Shown piece by piece: positions 51,152 through 63,600 of a stretch of DNA of 64,000 nucleotides (its first letter is position 1; each line of letters begins with the position of its first letter). The stretch comes from Camarhynchus parvulus. Taxonomy: Eukaryota; Chordata; Aves; Passeriformes; Thraupidae. The translations under genes and the position numbers were made by a program. The notes under the pieces were generated by a model. The model worked only from the letters and a program-made list of their open reading frames with translations. It was not told where the DNA came from and ran no database searches. Where the stretch lies: positions 9,028,501 through 9,092,500 of the forward strand of contig NC_044600.1 of NCBI RefSeq assembly GCF_901933205.1, in the 5' to 3' direction.

Positions 51152-51696
51152 TGTGCTGATTCTGGATAGAGTTAGTTTTCTGCACAGTAACTGGTGTGGG
51201 GCTGTGGTTTGGATTTGTGCTGGGTGCAGTGCTGATAACTCAGAGATGTTTTTGTTACTGCTGAGCAGGGTTTAGCCTGAGCTGAGCCTTCCCTGCTCTT
51301 CAGCCCACCCAGCAGCGAGAGGCTGGGGGTGCACAAGGAGCTGGGAGGTGACGCAGCCAGGACAGCTGACCCCAGGGATATCCCAGACCATGGGACCTCA
51401 TCCTCAGCACAGAAATCTGGGGGAGAAGGAGGAAGGGGAGGGCATTCGGAGTGATGGTGTTTGTCTTCCCCAGTCACTGCTATTCCTGCTGTCCTGGGGA
51501 TGCAGAACACCTGCCTGCCTGCCCTGGGGAATTAATTTCTTTTTCTGCTTTGCTTTTCTGTTCATCTCTTACTTCTTAAATTGTCTTTATCTCAACAAGC
51601 TGTCTTATGTTTACTCTTCTTTTTCTCTCCCTGATCCTGCTAGGAGGGGAGGGAGTGTCTGTGTGGGACTGAGTTACCCTGTGGGGTTAAACCTCG
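51152..51696 (+). mobile_element. Solo LTR of an avian endogenous retrovirus family (ERVL-like)
   Basis: The whole span follows the order of a widespread avian LTR. A start near TGTGCTGATTCTGGATAGAG (51152) is followed by GTTTGGATTTGTGCTG, GCTGGGGGTGCACAAG, CAGGACAGCTGACCCC and GGGATATCCCAGACCATG. Then come ATTCGGAGTGATGGTGTTTG (51444-51463), AACACCTGCCTGCC, TTGTCTTTATCTCAAC (51581-51596), and an end near GGGGTTAAACCTCG. Length is about 545 bases, close to full size. The TATA box region reads CAGCACAGAAATCTGGGGG and the AATAAA site reads CTTAAATTG, so both promoter and poly(A) signals are eroded. No gag, pol or env sequence adjoins it, so it is a solo LTR. The pentamer GGCTG precedes and follows the LTR (51147-51151, 51697-51701), as expected for a 5-bp target duplication. 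Confidence 0.85.
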
Positions 51697-51701
51697 GGCT
51701 G

Positions 51702-54700
51702 CCAGGAGGATTCTGCTTGAAAATACTCCATCAGTGACTGGGGAGGCTGTATTAGGAATAAAATCCGGTGTCTTCCCCATTCTTCTACTCTTTGCAGTCT
51801 GCTGTTGTAGAAAATGCTGATATAAATCACCAGGCTGCCAGCCTTGTTTCAGCCATTTTTCTTTTTCTCTGTTACTCCCTTCTTGTATAGGTTTCTCCCC
51901 AAAATGTTGCATCATATCTGGTATCCTAAAGCCACTAGAGTTGCACCAGTGTTACTATGGCTTTGCTTTTCCTTCTGCTGTGACTTAGAGGAGATACTGG
52001 GTTGTGGTGGTTTTCTTAGAAACAAACCCCACCTTGATTTGGGATGTAAAAAGCCCAAGGATAAAAAAAAAAACAACTCTGCCGTTTTATGTTATTCCTG
52101 AAGGCTTAGGTTGGACAACCTAAGGAAAAGCCTAAAGGAAGCACTGTAGTAACAGAGGATGTGGAGCAGAGCAGAATGCAAACTTCTCTGCAGGAAGCTA
52201 AGAAGCCAGTGAGTCATTTTTCCTCAGGGACAGAAGCAAGAGTCATTTATCACACAAAAATAAACCAGTAAATTTGGGGACACTGCCTATACTGCAGTGC
52301 AGCATTGCATAGTCACTATCCTGTGTTGTTTTATTGAGTTATTATGTTGTAAAGTTCACACAATCCCCTCAGCTGAGCACCTAACTGACATAACCCAGGT
52401 GCTCAGGAAAGAATGGGCCTATTGTGAAATTGTATCCTCATTAGATGTAACCTGCAGAACATTCACCCTTCTTTCCATCACAAAAAGCCTAATCAGTGTC
52501 CTTGTTTTCTTCTGTTGGATGATTCATACAGAGATGAAAGTATTGTGGTTCCATCTTGGCTAATATTTTTCACCATGCTGTAACCTCCATTTCTGAAGTT
52601 AGTTTTGTTTGAAAATATATACTGGGGGAAAGGAATGAAAACCGGGTGACAGAACTTCTAGTTCTTGGCTACAGAAGGTAAAGGGTGCTTAAGACACACA
52701 TTAAGATTAAAGTGTAAAGGAATTTTCTTTGAAAATGTTCAATATGCAGTTAACACAGAATCAGATTTAATACTAAGAAAAACAGAGACTTGCAGCAGGA
52801 ATGAAACTTCAAGAAATCTGTTAAAAACTATCAAGAGAAGAAGTAGCTGGTGGGAGAGAGAAGTAGAGCCAAAGAAGCTCAGATTGGAGTTGAGTGAATA
52901 TAGCAATAAAGTATTTGCAAATATTCCTGTAAAACCTGCTGATTTGATTTGCTGCTATTGCCTAACATTTTAATCACTTACGAACATCTGGTTCAGCTAA
53001 TTCTTATTCCCAAGAACAAAACACAGAAGACAAAAGCAGCATGGACATTTGTGTAGATTTCAGAGCTATTCCCACTAGAAGGGACTTAGTCCTTTTGAAA
53101 AGTTTTTTTCTTTTAATTTGCACAAAAGGTTATCAGAGCTGCATGTGTAATGAGGGAGCTCTTGAAAGCCAGGATCTGTTTGTAGAACATTTGTGAGTTA
53201 AAGGAAGGGAAGAGTTCTGATATGTGGTGCTGATCATGCAAAGATAGGAAAAAGTATCTCAGCTGTGACTGTCCTGAAGGGACAGGTATGAATAAGATGT
53301 GGCTACCAGTATATGAGCAGAAGGTGGCCTGGGGATATTACTCCTTGCAGTTTAGTTAAGGGTTAATCTGAAGCCTGCCAACTTTAATTGGTTAACTGCA
53401 AACCTTGGATATCAGTGTATTATATAAGCTTTTATTTCTGTATGGTTTATAGTACAATAAATCCAACTCCTCCGAAGTTGCAGCTGTTTGAGAAGTGCCA
53501 CAGATGTGTGGCCACAGCATCAATTCATGGTGAATTTGTTGCTTCAAAGTGTTTTGCTGGTTTAACTGAGAGTGATGGGGTTTGTGCAAGTTCAAGTTTT
53601 ATATCTGTCCACTGTCCCAGTTTTATGCCAAATCACATATTCTTTGCCCTTTCATAGCAGGAAGTACATAATAATGTATATTCTAGTGATCTAATGGTAT
53701 GTTTCCTAAAATTGTAAGAGCTCTTTCTGTGCTTGCAACAGTGTACTTTTCTGATCTTCAGCAGAAACGCCAGACTATCTTATTGTCCGTTTGTCCTTTC
53801 TCAGATACACTCTGTGGTCTCTAATATCTGCTGCAGTCCCTGCCAGACCCGGCTCAGGGGGTGAAGCTTTATTAGGTCATCTTTTTTATTTCTTGCCAGT
53901 TTTAAAACTTTCCATGTGAGATGTCATCTGCCTGCTCCCCCCTGAGGTATTGGAAGCCTTTTGCCCCACAGCAAGGGAAGGAACACACTGGTCCTCAAGG
54001 AGCTGCCTGGGGGGAGCAAGGCTATAGGTCCTTGTCCAGAACAGGATCTGAGCCTATGATGAGTGGTGTCTCTAATTCACACTTGAATTTTTCTTTTGTG
54101 TTAAAGTAGGTGAAGAAAGGTCTAGAGCCCAAATCCACTTTTAAGGCTTGTGTTTCTTTTATTCCTCAGTTTCTCCTGCTGTAACTTTGTCAGCTGGGGC
54201 TGTTGCTCTCACTGCATCTTTCAATGGCATCTCTGTGCCTGTGCAGAGGAGTGATTACAGCACAAGGAAGTTCTCTTCCTTGGGAAACTAATGGCTCTCA
54301 AACAACTAGTTTACACCAATTGGCCAAGTAGTTGCTGGCTGGGGTGCTTTGTTTCTTTTTTAGATATTGTGGCCCAACACTGAGTTGATAAAGAAGGCCT
54401 TGGGGCCACTCTGGGCTCCCTTTGCTGCCAGCTCTGCGCTCAGCTTTCCAGCACCTGTAGCATGCTGAGGTTTATCACTGCCTGTGAAGCTTCATTATAT
54501 GTGTGAAATTCCTGGTTCAAATCAACACCAAGTGACTTTTGCATAAAATGTTGGTACAAAAAATCATCAGGTGGATATACTTGGATGGGTGGGTATCAGC
54601 ATTTTCCAGGACTGAAACTGCAGCCCTTGCTGCATAGTATTTGTCCAGACAAACTCTTTTCCTGCCATTCACTCCTAGAGGGAGTCAGGTCTCTTCTCCC

Positions 54701-55029
54701 TAGTTGCACATTCACCTTACCCAAATCTTGCTCCAAGTTTCACTGTATTTTTAAGGCCCATGCCTAAACACCCTGTTCCTCAATTTTGCAGACACAGAAG
54801 TTGTGACTATAGATATCTAAGTGCATGTGCTAAACTCAAGTTGCATCTGCAGCTTTCATCCATTGTTCTTCATTTGATTTCTGCCTGCTTTCGTGTTTTC
54901 TCTTCATTCTTTCTCAAGATGTTAAGGGAAATATGATATATATTTATATATATATTGGAAACCTTAAGTTGCACTTACTGAAATGGAATAAACAGTTTCC
55001 TTGATCCTGCAAAGATTTTTGTAAGTCCT
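51702..55029. other. Unique DNA without a recognisable gene
   Basis: Open frames are short. The longest is 102 codons at 52665-52973 (plus), in a purine-rich strand whose Lys/Glu/Arg-rich translation probably reflects base composition. No splice-flanked exon, RNA gene or repeat family was recognised. A run of 12 A lies at about 52062-52073, and an AT dinucleotide tract at 54931-54956 is listed separately. Confidence 0.55.
54931..54956. repeat. Imperfect (TA)n microsatellite
   Basis: An alternating A/T tract (ATATGATATATATTTATATA and onward) of about 26 bases is interrupted by a G and by T doublets. It lies about 75 bases outside the LTR 3' end at 55030. Confidence 0.8.
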
Positions 55030-55280
55030 TGTCATGGTTTGACACTGGCCAAATGCCAGGCACCCACAAAAGCTGTTCACTCACCCTCTCACTCTCAGTG
55101 GACAGAGGAGAGGGAAAAATATTAACAAAGGGCTCATGAGTTGAGATGAGGACTGGGAGAAAACGCTCTAAGGACAAAACAGGTTCAAATTTAAAGGTAT
55201 AAAGTAGATTTATTATTTATTTAATATATTTATATATTATTATTTCTTTATATATTTGTATAAAGTAGATTTATTACTGA
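55030..55280 (-). mobile_element. 3' end of an avian LTR, minus strand, 5'-truncated
   Basis: The plus strand at 55030 reads TGTCATGGTTTGACACTGGC, then CAAATGCCAGGCACCCAC and, further on, GGCTCATGAGTTGAGATGAG. This is the reverse complement of the terminal R-U5 part of a common passerine LTR, so the element lies on the minus strand and its final nucleotide is at 55030. On that strand an AATAAA signal occurs at 55270-55275 and again at 55209-55214. U3 cannot be recognised beyond about 55280, so the copy is truncated or replaced by AT-rich sequence. From memory, this terminus and the element at 19572-20700 belong to the same family. The call of an LTR end is strong; the family link is moderate. 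Confidence 0.78.
55197..55276. repeat. 19-bp direct repeat 61 bases apart in AT-rich LTR sequence
   Basis: GTATAAAGTAGATTTATTA occurs exactly at 55197-55215 and again at 55258-55276. The 42 bases between are almost pure A and T. The duplication doubles the AATAAA signal on the minus strand. It probably arose by slippage or unequal copying inside the LTR. Confidence 0.85.
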
Positions 55281-58200
55281 AAAACGTTCATTTAATGTGT
55301 CCTCTTTGAGACCAAAGGTGCCAATTAACAAGGAACTATTGCAAGTTAAGAGTTCTTTTTGCTGTCAGTAACTGTCATACAAGATACATTAGTTCCCTTA
55401 CAGGCACTCTGCCACAGGAATTTTATGCCTCCCATAAATTTCAGCATGAATTATTGTGAGAGAGTCACACAAGGACTCCCACTAAATAATATGTGTTATG
55501 GTTAAGATAATAAATTCTTTCATGACCTGGTGACAATAATGGCAAGTAAATGGTTGTCTTGTTGGTAGCAATGCAAATATATCTTGAATGGGTCTGGAGG
55601 CAGAGAGCCTTTGATCTAGTGTCCAGCTTTGTGTTGCCACTTCATCTGCTGTTTTGATCCTGAATTCATCCCAGCTTGAAATTGGTTTACTTGTAAAATA
55701 TTTTAGAATATGCTAGTTTTACTCTGCTTAACTATATTTTGCTGATCAGGTGAATTTAATAGATGCTGTCATTAATTTCTGAAGTTGGAAATTAAATACA
55801 TCTATGTGTGAATGCAAATGTCAGTTGATGGGGACTGTCCTATCCTTCACCTTTATTTTTGCTTTTGCGAAAACTGATAAAGGCTTTGGTCAGAAACTGA
55901 TAGAAGCAAGTTAGTAAAATAAGAGTAAACCCACCACAAACTCTTAAGTTTGTTTGGGTTACTTTTGTATCATTTTAGCTTTAAAAACATCTTATTTTAC
56001 TTACTACTCTAGTAAGAAATGGAAAATATATGGATTTTCATTTCCTACAGACTTTTATTGTGAGGTGATAGTGTCATAGAAATCTGCAGAACCTTTTCCG
56101 TTTTTTGTATTCTTCTGAATGCAAACACTAAATGTGTTGAACAAATAGATAATTCTAAAAGCATTTATTTGTCAAAGAAAGGAGCAATGAGACAGACAAG
56201 TCTTAGCAACAAGAGTTTTGCATCTTGGCTGAGCAGAAGTAAGTCAAATGGAGATGTATCCCCTGAGTGAAGCAGAATAGATTTTTTGACAAGGAAGCCT
56301 CAAGATTCACCTTGTATCATCCAAGGCTGGATTTGAGATTATCAAATGCCTCTTTTGGTGAAAAGCGATGGGGATGACAGCAAATTTCCAAGAGAGCAAG
56401 AAAGCAGACAAATGGCTCTGTAGGTGTGGTTTGGGTACATGAGCTGCTCTTGGAGTGAACTTGGCCTTCAGTAGCACAGCCAACCCCACCAGCTCTGGTG
56501 ACTGCTTGGTGTCAGTGCTTATGGTATGTTCTCTGTTTGTAAGCATCTGCAAAAGCTGGAGTTGTCTCAGGGTTCTGCTATTATTGGTTATGCTGGATAG
56601 ATCTTGACAGCATTCTCCCAAATGTGATTTTGTTGCTGTGAGAGAGGAGGAAGGAGCTTAGGCTGCAAATCGTGCAGGATTATTGATTTCAAATACAATG
56701 TATGCAGCCTTTGACTAATTTCTGAGTTTAGGATGATTTCCTCTAACTGAAGTTTCTTGTCAGTTTTAATCAGTCTTGAAACAATTTTAAAGAACATTTC
56801 TTAGGCTATTCTTGAACCTAGGATGCAGAAGAAAGGAGTTTTAAAAAATTCCTCAAACAACCCCTAAATCCCTATTTACTTTTACAATCTTTCTTTTTTT
56901 TCCCCCAATGTATTGACAAAAAAGTACAGAAGCCAGCCTTAAACTAAAGTCTTACAATTTTCCATGGTACTGGGGCTGCTTTCCTAGGCTGGATGTGTAC
57001 CTACAAGCAGAGGTGCCTTAGGTATCACCACAGCAGTGACAGTAGTGTAGACTCTGCCCTCAATTTTGCCTTAGCAGCAGCTCTGCCTGCACAGCATCTT
57101 CCTGCCAGGAGTGCTTCCCCAAGTGTTACAGAGATGACACCTCATGTGGGATGTGAGAAATTGATTTTGTCAAGGAAGAGGAGAGGTGCCTGCCTTTGGC
57201 AGGCAGTCCTTCTCTTGAGCTCTTCATGGGGACAGTGGGAGATGAGGAATACTGGAATTCCTATTATAACTGAACAGACCTTCCAGTGGTCACAATAACT
57301 TCAGTTTTAATCTTCTCTACTATCACGTGTTTTGGGTAAATATGTTTTGATAACGTGTTGAAACTACTACTTCAGTTGAAGATGCGGTTATGTGAAGAGG
57401 AGTGAACAAGTCTTTGCTGTCAAAGCTTTTTTTTGTTGTTTTTTTGAAAGCTTTCGTTTAGAAAGGAAAGAGCAGGCAAGGATGGGAAGAAGAATTAAGA
57501 TAAAGTGACTTGATTGAGAACATCAGGGAGATCTGTAGTTTTGCAAAGACATCTGCCACTTGAATCCCAGACTAGTACCATGTCTGCTATCGAAATTATC
57601 TGCAGAAAGAGCCATCTTTGTTTGCAAGGTTGCTCCTGCGTGTCATTTATTGCTTCCCTTCTTCTGGCCTTTTGCAAGGTCTTTAGGAAGTGGCTAGGGC
57701 AAATATTTGAAAATGCTTGATTTTCCTCCTTGCTTCTTCTTTTTTGCTGTTTTCTTCTTATTTTTGTGGGGCAAGGCTGCTATCAAAACATTTAGAGACT
57801 TCCCTGACTGACAGTCTTCATACTTTCCAAGACTGCATTATGTTACATTAGGTGTTCCACACAGACATTGCAATGATCAATAGCATAAAAACAAGATGCT
57901 GCTCCAGTTCCCAATGAAAAAATATGAACTCCCTCTCTAGACTTAAAGGAGCAGAAGGATTTCAAATGGAGATTTGAAAACAGTCCAGTTTCCCCCAAAA
58001 TGCATAGAAATATACGAAGGGCATCTCTCATGCCAATTTCCCTGTTGTATGTCTGAGAGAAAGATTAGAAGTAGGTGTGTTGGGAGCACACAAGTCTCTT
58101 TTCTGTGAGCACTGGTTTGGCCTCTTGCTGTGAGTGGGTGTTTATGCAGATCCCAGGGGTGGTTTATGACAAAAGGATGGATGGTTTTGGTGCTATTGCT

Positions 58201-59361
58201 CAATTCTGAGTACCCTTGACAAGTAGGGAGATTAATGAGTTGAATGCAACATGAATGTATCAGGAGGGTATTTGTTCTTTGGAAAGGTTAAGAATCTCAA
58301 ATGAGAATGCTTTGAGTGTAGGTGTATCAAGATATTTGCAGGATGCAAAGGTGGGGGGATCAATGAGTCCACAAAATTTGAGTCAGATGAAAGGGATTCG
58401 GAGGTGTTTGTCAGCTCAAACACCTTGCCTTTGGCTCTGGTCTGAGCTGTGCTGTAGGTATGCCTGTGCCCTGTCAGGTGCCTTGCTGGTCCTTGTCTTG
58501 CTGACTTGGCTTCTTGGCTTGCCCTGCTGACCTGCCTCTGGTGATCCCTGTGGCCATCACAGCCCTGCTCTGCTGCCCTTGCTAGGCACATTGGGACTGT
58601 GCCCTTGTTGAAGATCCAAGTTTTTGCACTGTGTGAATTCAGGCCCTGTGTCCTCTGTGGACTTGTGAGAGCTTCTGTTGGGTTCCATGTAGCATGGCTG
58701 AGAGAAGGATGCAAAACAAGAGCTTTGTGTCCAGTCTGTGTGGCCTTGGGACATCTGGGGGTGCAAGCTGAAATTTGCTGTCTTGTGCCAGTTAGGCTCT
58801 CCTAGGAATTTTCTGCAGCAAAGGTTGGGAAGCCTCTCATCTTGTCCTGTAACCTGGCTGTGAAGAGTGGAAAGGAGGTGGAGGAGTAGTGAGCATCTCT
58901 CTTAATGCAACTGCACTAACCTGGGTAGCATTTACCTGGGAAATGCCCTGGGTTTGTGTGAGGATGTCCTTTTTAAGAAGTGACCTTAGCAATGATAATG
59001 CTGCCATTTGCTAAGGTCTGTTATTTCCCCCTGCAAACCTTGAGTGCATAAATGCTGACAGTTTTGTGTTTGATCTTGCTAATGACCTACAGAAGATTTG
59101 TTCTCTCTGCCCTTGCACTTAATCTTCAATTTATTGAAAGTCCTACAGCTAATTACAGTCAAACAGCTGCTATTTTTTTCAGAAACATGCATGTTAGACA
59201 CATGAGCACTTTGAATTATTAAATGTAGCCTGATGTACCACTTAGTATGCATGTGAACTTTCAGTCTCTGCCTGATGCCTGTAACTGAGCAAAAACTTAT
59301 CATATGTTCTGAACCTTCCAAGAAAAAATGTGAAACCTATCCCTGTTCTTTGGAAACAAAG
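55281..59361. other. Unique DNA without a recognisable gene
   Basis: No identifiable gene or repeat. The longest frame is 160 codons on the minus strand (58232-58714), overlapped by plus-strand frames in a GC-richer patch and carrying no motif I know. A short perfect hairpin, TGCCTGCC-TTT-GGCAGGCA, lies at 57187-57205. The remainder is AT-leaning and typical of introns or intergenic DNA. Confidence 0.55.
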
Positions 59362-59395
59362 TCACAGAATCACAGAATGGTTGGGGAGTCCCATA
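59362..59395 (-). repeat. CR1 3' terminal tail, minus strand
   Basis: Two tandem copies of CACAGAAT at 59363-59378 are followed by GGTTGGGG. On the minus strand this is the 3' end of CR1: a short block followed by the diagnostic octamer microsatellite ATTCTGTG. Only about 35 bases can be recognised, so this is an extremely 5'-truncated insertion, which is usual for CR1. No target-site duplication is expected for this family. Confidence 0.75.
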
Positions 59396-60035
59396 TTTGC
59401 TGATTTTCTCTGATGTCCCAAGGAACAAAGCTGGATTTTACAGTTACCTTGTATATTTTTCACCACAGGGTCTCTATGCTGAGTGAAATTTGCTATGTTG
59501 ACAATGGCTGGTAGGTTTGGTCCCCATGAATGAATGTGCCCATTGTCAGCAGTGGTACAGGAAGGAGCATAGTGGTATTTATGGTACCTGACTTGACCCT
59601 GTGTTGAGCTGACCTCTGGCTTCTAGGACCTAGTGTGGCTTTTGAAAGCTCTCCTGTGTACCTCTGCACAGTGCTCTGTGCAGTCAGTAATGAAGAATGA
59701 TTTCCTGTGTGAGGAAAGCAGGCAGTAGCTACGTCTATGGGCATTTCCAAACCTAGTTGGCAGCATGGAGAATGTTTCCATTTTATCTCCATTCAGACTA
59801 AGGAAAGGTAGAATTTCACCACACAACGATGTGTCTGAGTGCATAACATGCTCTGCCTTGAATGCTTGGTAGGAGTACTGAGACAGGAACTGGTTTTGGA
59901 AGACATAATATGGGATAGACTGTGGAGTGGGGAAGGGTGGGGAGAGCATGTGGACCTTGTAGCTCCACACATGAATTTTAGCTTTGATGGTTTTAAAGTA
60001 TGTCTTTTGGGTAAAACTCAGTTTATACACTAAAC

Positions 60036-60063
60036 TGTGATCTATGATTTAGTTTAGATCACA
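60036..60063. repeat. 9-bp perfect stem with 10-nt loop
   Basis: TGTGATCTA (60036-60044) and TAGATCACA (60055-60063) are exact reverse complements around TGATTTAGTT. It lies immediately upstream of the protein-like stretch beginning at 60047-60082. No known role. Confidence 0.75.
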
Positions 60064-60660
60064 CTAATTAGGGTAGAATCCATGGCAAGACAATATTTCC
60101 CATTGTTTATGAGCAAATATGCATTTTCCTATAGGTTCCTAGTTGTTAAAAGACAAAATATTGTTGGAGGACTATTAGATATTTCCACAGTATTTAAACC
60201 TGCATTGTCAGATACAGCTGTATTCAATCATAACCTGAAAAGCAGTAATACTTGTGAGTTTGAAAATCAAACAAAGAAGTATCTGGAACTGAACATCAAT
60301 TCCACAACATTAATTCTGTCACAAATCAAATACACTGAAACAAAGGTCTTGTCTCCAATTGTTTCTTGCTATGTAGAGAATGCAAGTAATTCCTTGTGGT
60401 CATGCAATTTCCTTACAGGAGCTTTTTAAAATCAGAATCATTAGATGCAATAATGTGTGTTAATGGCAATGAGTTTCCTACTACCTCTAAGGGTTCATTA
60501 TCTACCAGTGACATTAATTATTCTGTTTTGGCTCATTACCTTGGAAAATCACTAAACAATTGCTTTGTTACGAAATGCCATATTTGAAGAATGTGTTTGA
60601 TGGAAATGAATGTCTCCTCATCATCTTCACATCACTATTGAGAGCTTGTCTTCTACTTCA
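60047..60660 (+). pseudogene. Unidentified protein-like sequence in shifting frames
   Basis: A frame opens after a stop near 60046, has an ATG at 60082 and ends at 60429 (115 codons from the ATG). A second frame, overlapping from about 60396, runs to 60587 (for example SFLKSESLDAIMCVNGNEF). A third, from about 60579, continues for some 27 codons. All three show mixed hydrophobic, charged and Ser/Thr/Asn composition instead of the Cys/Trp-rich texture of chance frames nearby. One reading is a decayed coding segment with two frameshifts; another is chance in AT-rich DNA, which itself favours Lys, Asn and Ile codons. I do not recognise the protein. A possible acceptor (TTTTCCTATAG, ending at 60135) lies within the first frame. 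Confidence 0.2.
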
Positions 60661-63600
60661 GTGATTCACTGTAAGAATTGTAGAGAACAGGAGTTTTTGC
60701 AAGGGCTTTCAAAGGAAAATAAAATTGGAACGTCTTCTTGTCACTCATACTTGGTTATCTCACAGTAGAGGGCAGAAGTGAATTTTTTCCAATTTGCAAT
60801 TTTCAAGCTTGTAAATTGAAGAATCCTGATCTGCCCTTTCTACCTTAAGAGGGATTGATGACAAAAGGTCACATTTTCAAAATGAATATCCCCTTATGGT
60901 ATCAATATTTTCAGGTTTTATACCGGCTTACTGCCATAATTTTTGAGCACCTTGTAATCATCAAGGTAGTTACACTGTCTAAACCCTTGTGAAAGAAGGA
61001 AGTCCTATTATCTTTTGTTTATAACTTGGAAACTAATTTGTAACAAGTCTCTTGGTCTTGCCTGTGATTGCATAAGTGTTGGTGGCAAATGACAAGTGAC
61101 AAATTCATCAAGTTATGGAGCAAGTGGTTGGACTCTAGGCAGTGTCATTGTAGCACCTTCTGCAAAGTGGGATTCCACAGCTGTTTGTAAGGATGAGGGG
61201 TGGGCTTCGGCTTCTCGCTCTGTATGTACTGTCTTGTTTATTGCTGTAAAACTTTTGACACACCAATGTCCATTTAAATGTTTTATAAGCTTCCTGACTT
61301 AAGCCACTGACAAACAGGGAAACAACAAAGAGCAGCAGTCAATTGGTGCTTGGCAACAAACATTAGCAGAAATTCTAGAGAGCAGCAGGTAGAGAGTGTG
61401 GAAATATTTCTCTCTCTGTGGGTCATGAATTTGGGCTGCATGATGTTAACTAGACACCTGGTTTGCTCTGAAGACTGAAAATAAACCTTTTGACTTGTAT
61501 AATTTCTAACTGCTAGGGGGTGGCCATAGATGTTTTTTAGTGATTGCTCTATCATAACCTACAATTGAAATCTTTCTGTGGCATTCATTCCTAGACAGTG
61601 ACCATCTCAGAAATTAACTCACTTGGGAACATAGTTCATACCAGGAAGGGAGAAGAATCTGACATATGAGTTGGCTAAGTGACAATGATGGGTCTCTGAT
61701 ATAACCAGACAAGTATCTTAAACGTATGAGGATCAAGGAGGAATAATTATTCAGGATGGGAAGAGGAGCAAAATTAGGAGATGGAAGGTTATAACAATGG
61801 TTTCCCAAAGTAGATGGAGGAGGCACATTAGAAACAAGGGCAACAAAATTTTGGTGGAATATTTTAAAAATGGGACACATCTAACAAAGTGAATAATGAT
61901 TTTGGCTCCAGCAGTTGCAGCTCATGAGAGTCAGGGAGATTGGGGTGGTATCTGGGTGGTATTCTAGTAGAATAACTGAATAACTTCAGATCAGGCATGC
62001 ACTCTCTGCTGAAAGATGTAAAACAGCTTTACAAGATGGAGAAAATAACCTGGAAGAAAAGATGGTGGAGCAGAGGAATGAATAAGAAATGAGTAGCAGG
62101 AAATGTGGCTGTGCAGGATTTTGAGAGATGGTCTAGGCTGAGAAGTGTGTGTGCTGAAAAGGAAGGGGTGGGAAGATGTTGCAGCAGGAAAAAGGCAGCA
62201 CCTAGAGACACGTAGGGAAGTCACAACAGAGACAATATTTCAGCGGAGCAAATTTCAGTGCAGATGCTTCCTTTCAATAGAAAAGACAGGGGCTCTTTGG
62301 AGAGGCTTGAGCCCACCAGCTGGGGACACCTGTGGCAGAGATCAGGAGAAAATGAAGATTTCCTTCCTTAGGCAAAGGAGGGCACAATACTTGTGGCATA
62401 TCTAGTATCAGGCTGTGCCTAAACTGACTGTTGAGAAATCCTATGCCTTACTTCTTTTTCATATCAGGAAATTATTTAATTCATCTCTTTTGGGAAATAG
62501 AAACTTTCATTTTAACTGCAGTCTGCAATTTTCTTTGGCTATTCAATATACATTTCTTTTTAGAAAAAGTGACATTTCCCATTGGCATGAGGTGATATTG
62601 GGAACTCTGTAGATTTGCATGAGCTGCTCTTTGTTTTTGGAATGTTTAAAGACTGCCTCTGGGCTTTGAAGCCTCCTAAATTCCTCACCTGTTGGTGAGC
62701 TGCCCTGTATAGTGTTCCCACTACAGGCAAGTATGTGACTGGTATAATTTGAAAACCTGTTTCTCTTCATCTTCACCTCAGTTTTTTACCAGGTCTGAGT
62801 TGGAGTAGACTCAGGCTCAATAGCTCTTCAGTTTGTGATGGGAACCATGTAACAGGATTAATAAATCATCTTCCTAGTTTAAAAAAACCTCCAAACAATG
62901 CCACAAGCTGCTTGGATAATTAAACTTTCAATAATGAAATAGTCATAGATCTGTTGCATTGTCTCAGGCTAAAAACATGTCTGTATTCCTGCTTAATATT
63001 TTTTTTTCTCTTTTGCTTAACCATCCATTTATGGTATTTCTCCACTGTAGAAACACAACCCAACACTTCTGCTGACTGGAAGGAGGGTCAGATCAATGCA
63101 GGACAAATGCCTGTTAATGAGATTTTGATTCTTTGACATTTCCAATCAATTTATACTTGAAACATGTGGAAGGAGTCTGATCTTACTGGTCCAGTTCACA
63201 ATTGTTTCTAAAGTAGGTAGTCAGAAATAGCTTTCATGTGGGAGATATCTCTTGTTTGTTTTTTTTTTATGGGAGGTCAAAAACTTGTATTTCTCCATGC
63301 TGAGTAACATGGAGATGTTACTCCATGTTAAGTAACACTCTGTACTTCAGTGAGAGCTTGCTTTTGTTTGTACCCTAACCTTTCTAGAAAGAACTAAAAG
63401 ACAAAATTAACGTCTCTCAATCAGTAACTTTTCCTAATTTACTTCCTTGACAAGAACTGTTTGAAAAATGAACTATTCTTGCATGTATGTAATGTACATA
63501 ATGCAAGCAGAATTCTTATTAAACGTTGCAGGTGTACAACCAGGGAAGATGGACACCAGTTTGTGTTCATCATGTTTTGCCTGCATCTTGTTTCTGGGGG

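Noticed and set aside
52665..52973. 102-codon Lys/Glu/Arg-rich frame
   Set aside because: The strand is purine-rich, which alone yields such a translation. No motif was found.
58232..58714. 160-codon minus-strand frame
   Set aside because: His/Ser/Pro-rich translation with no known motif, overlapped by plus-strand frames. Best explained by composition.
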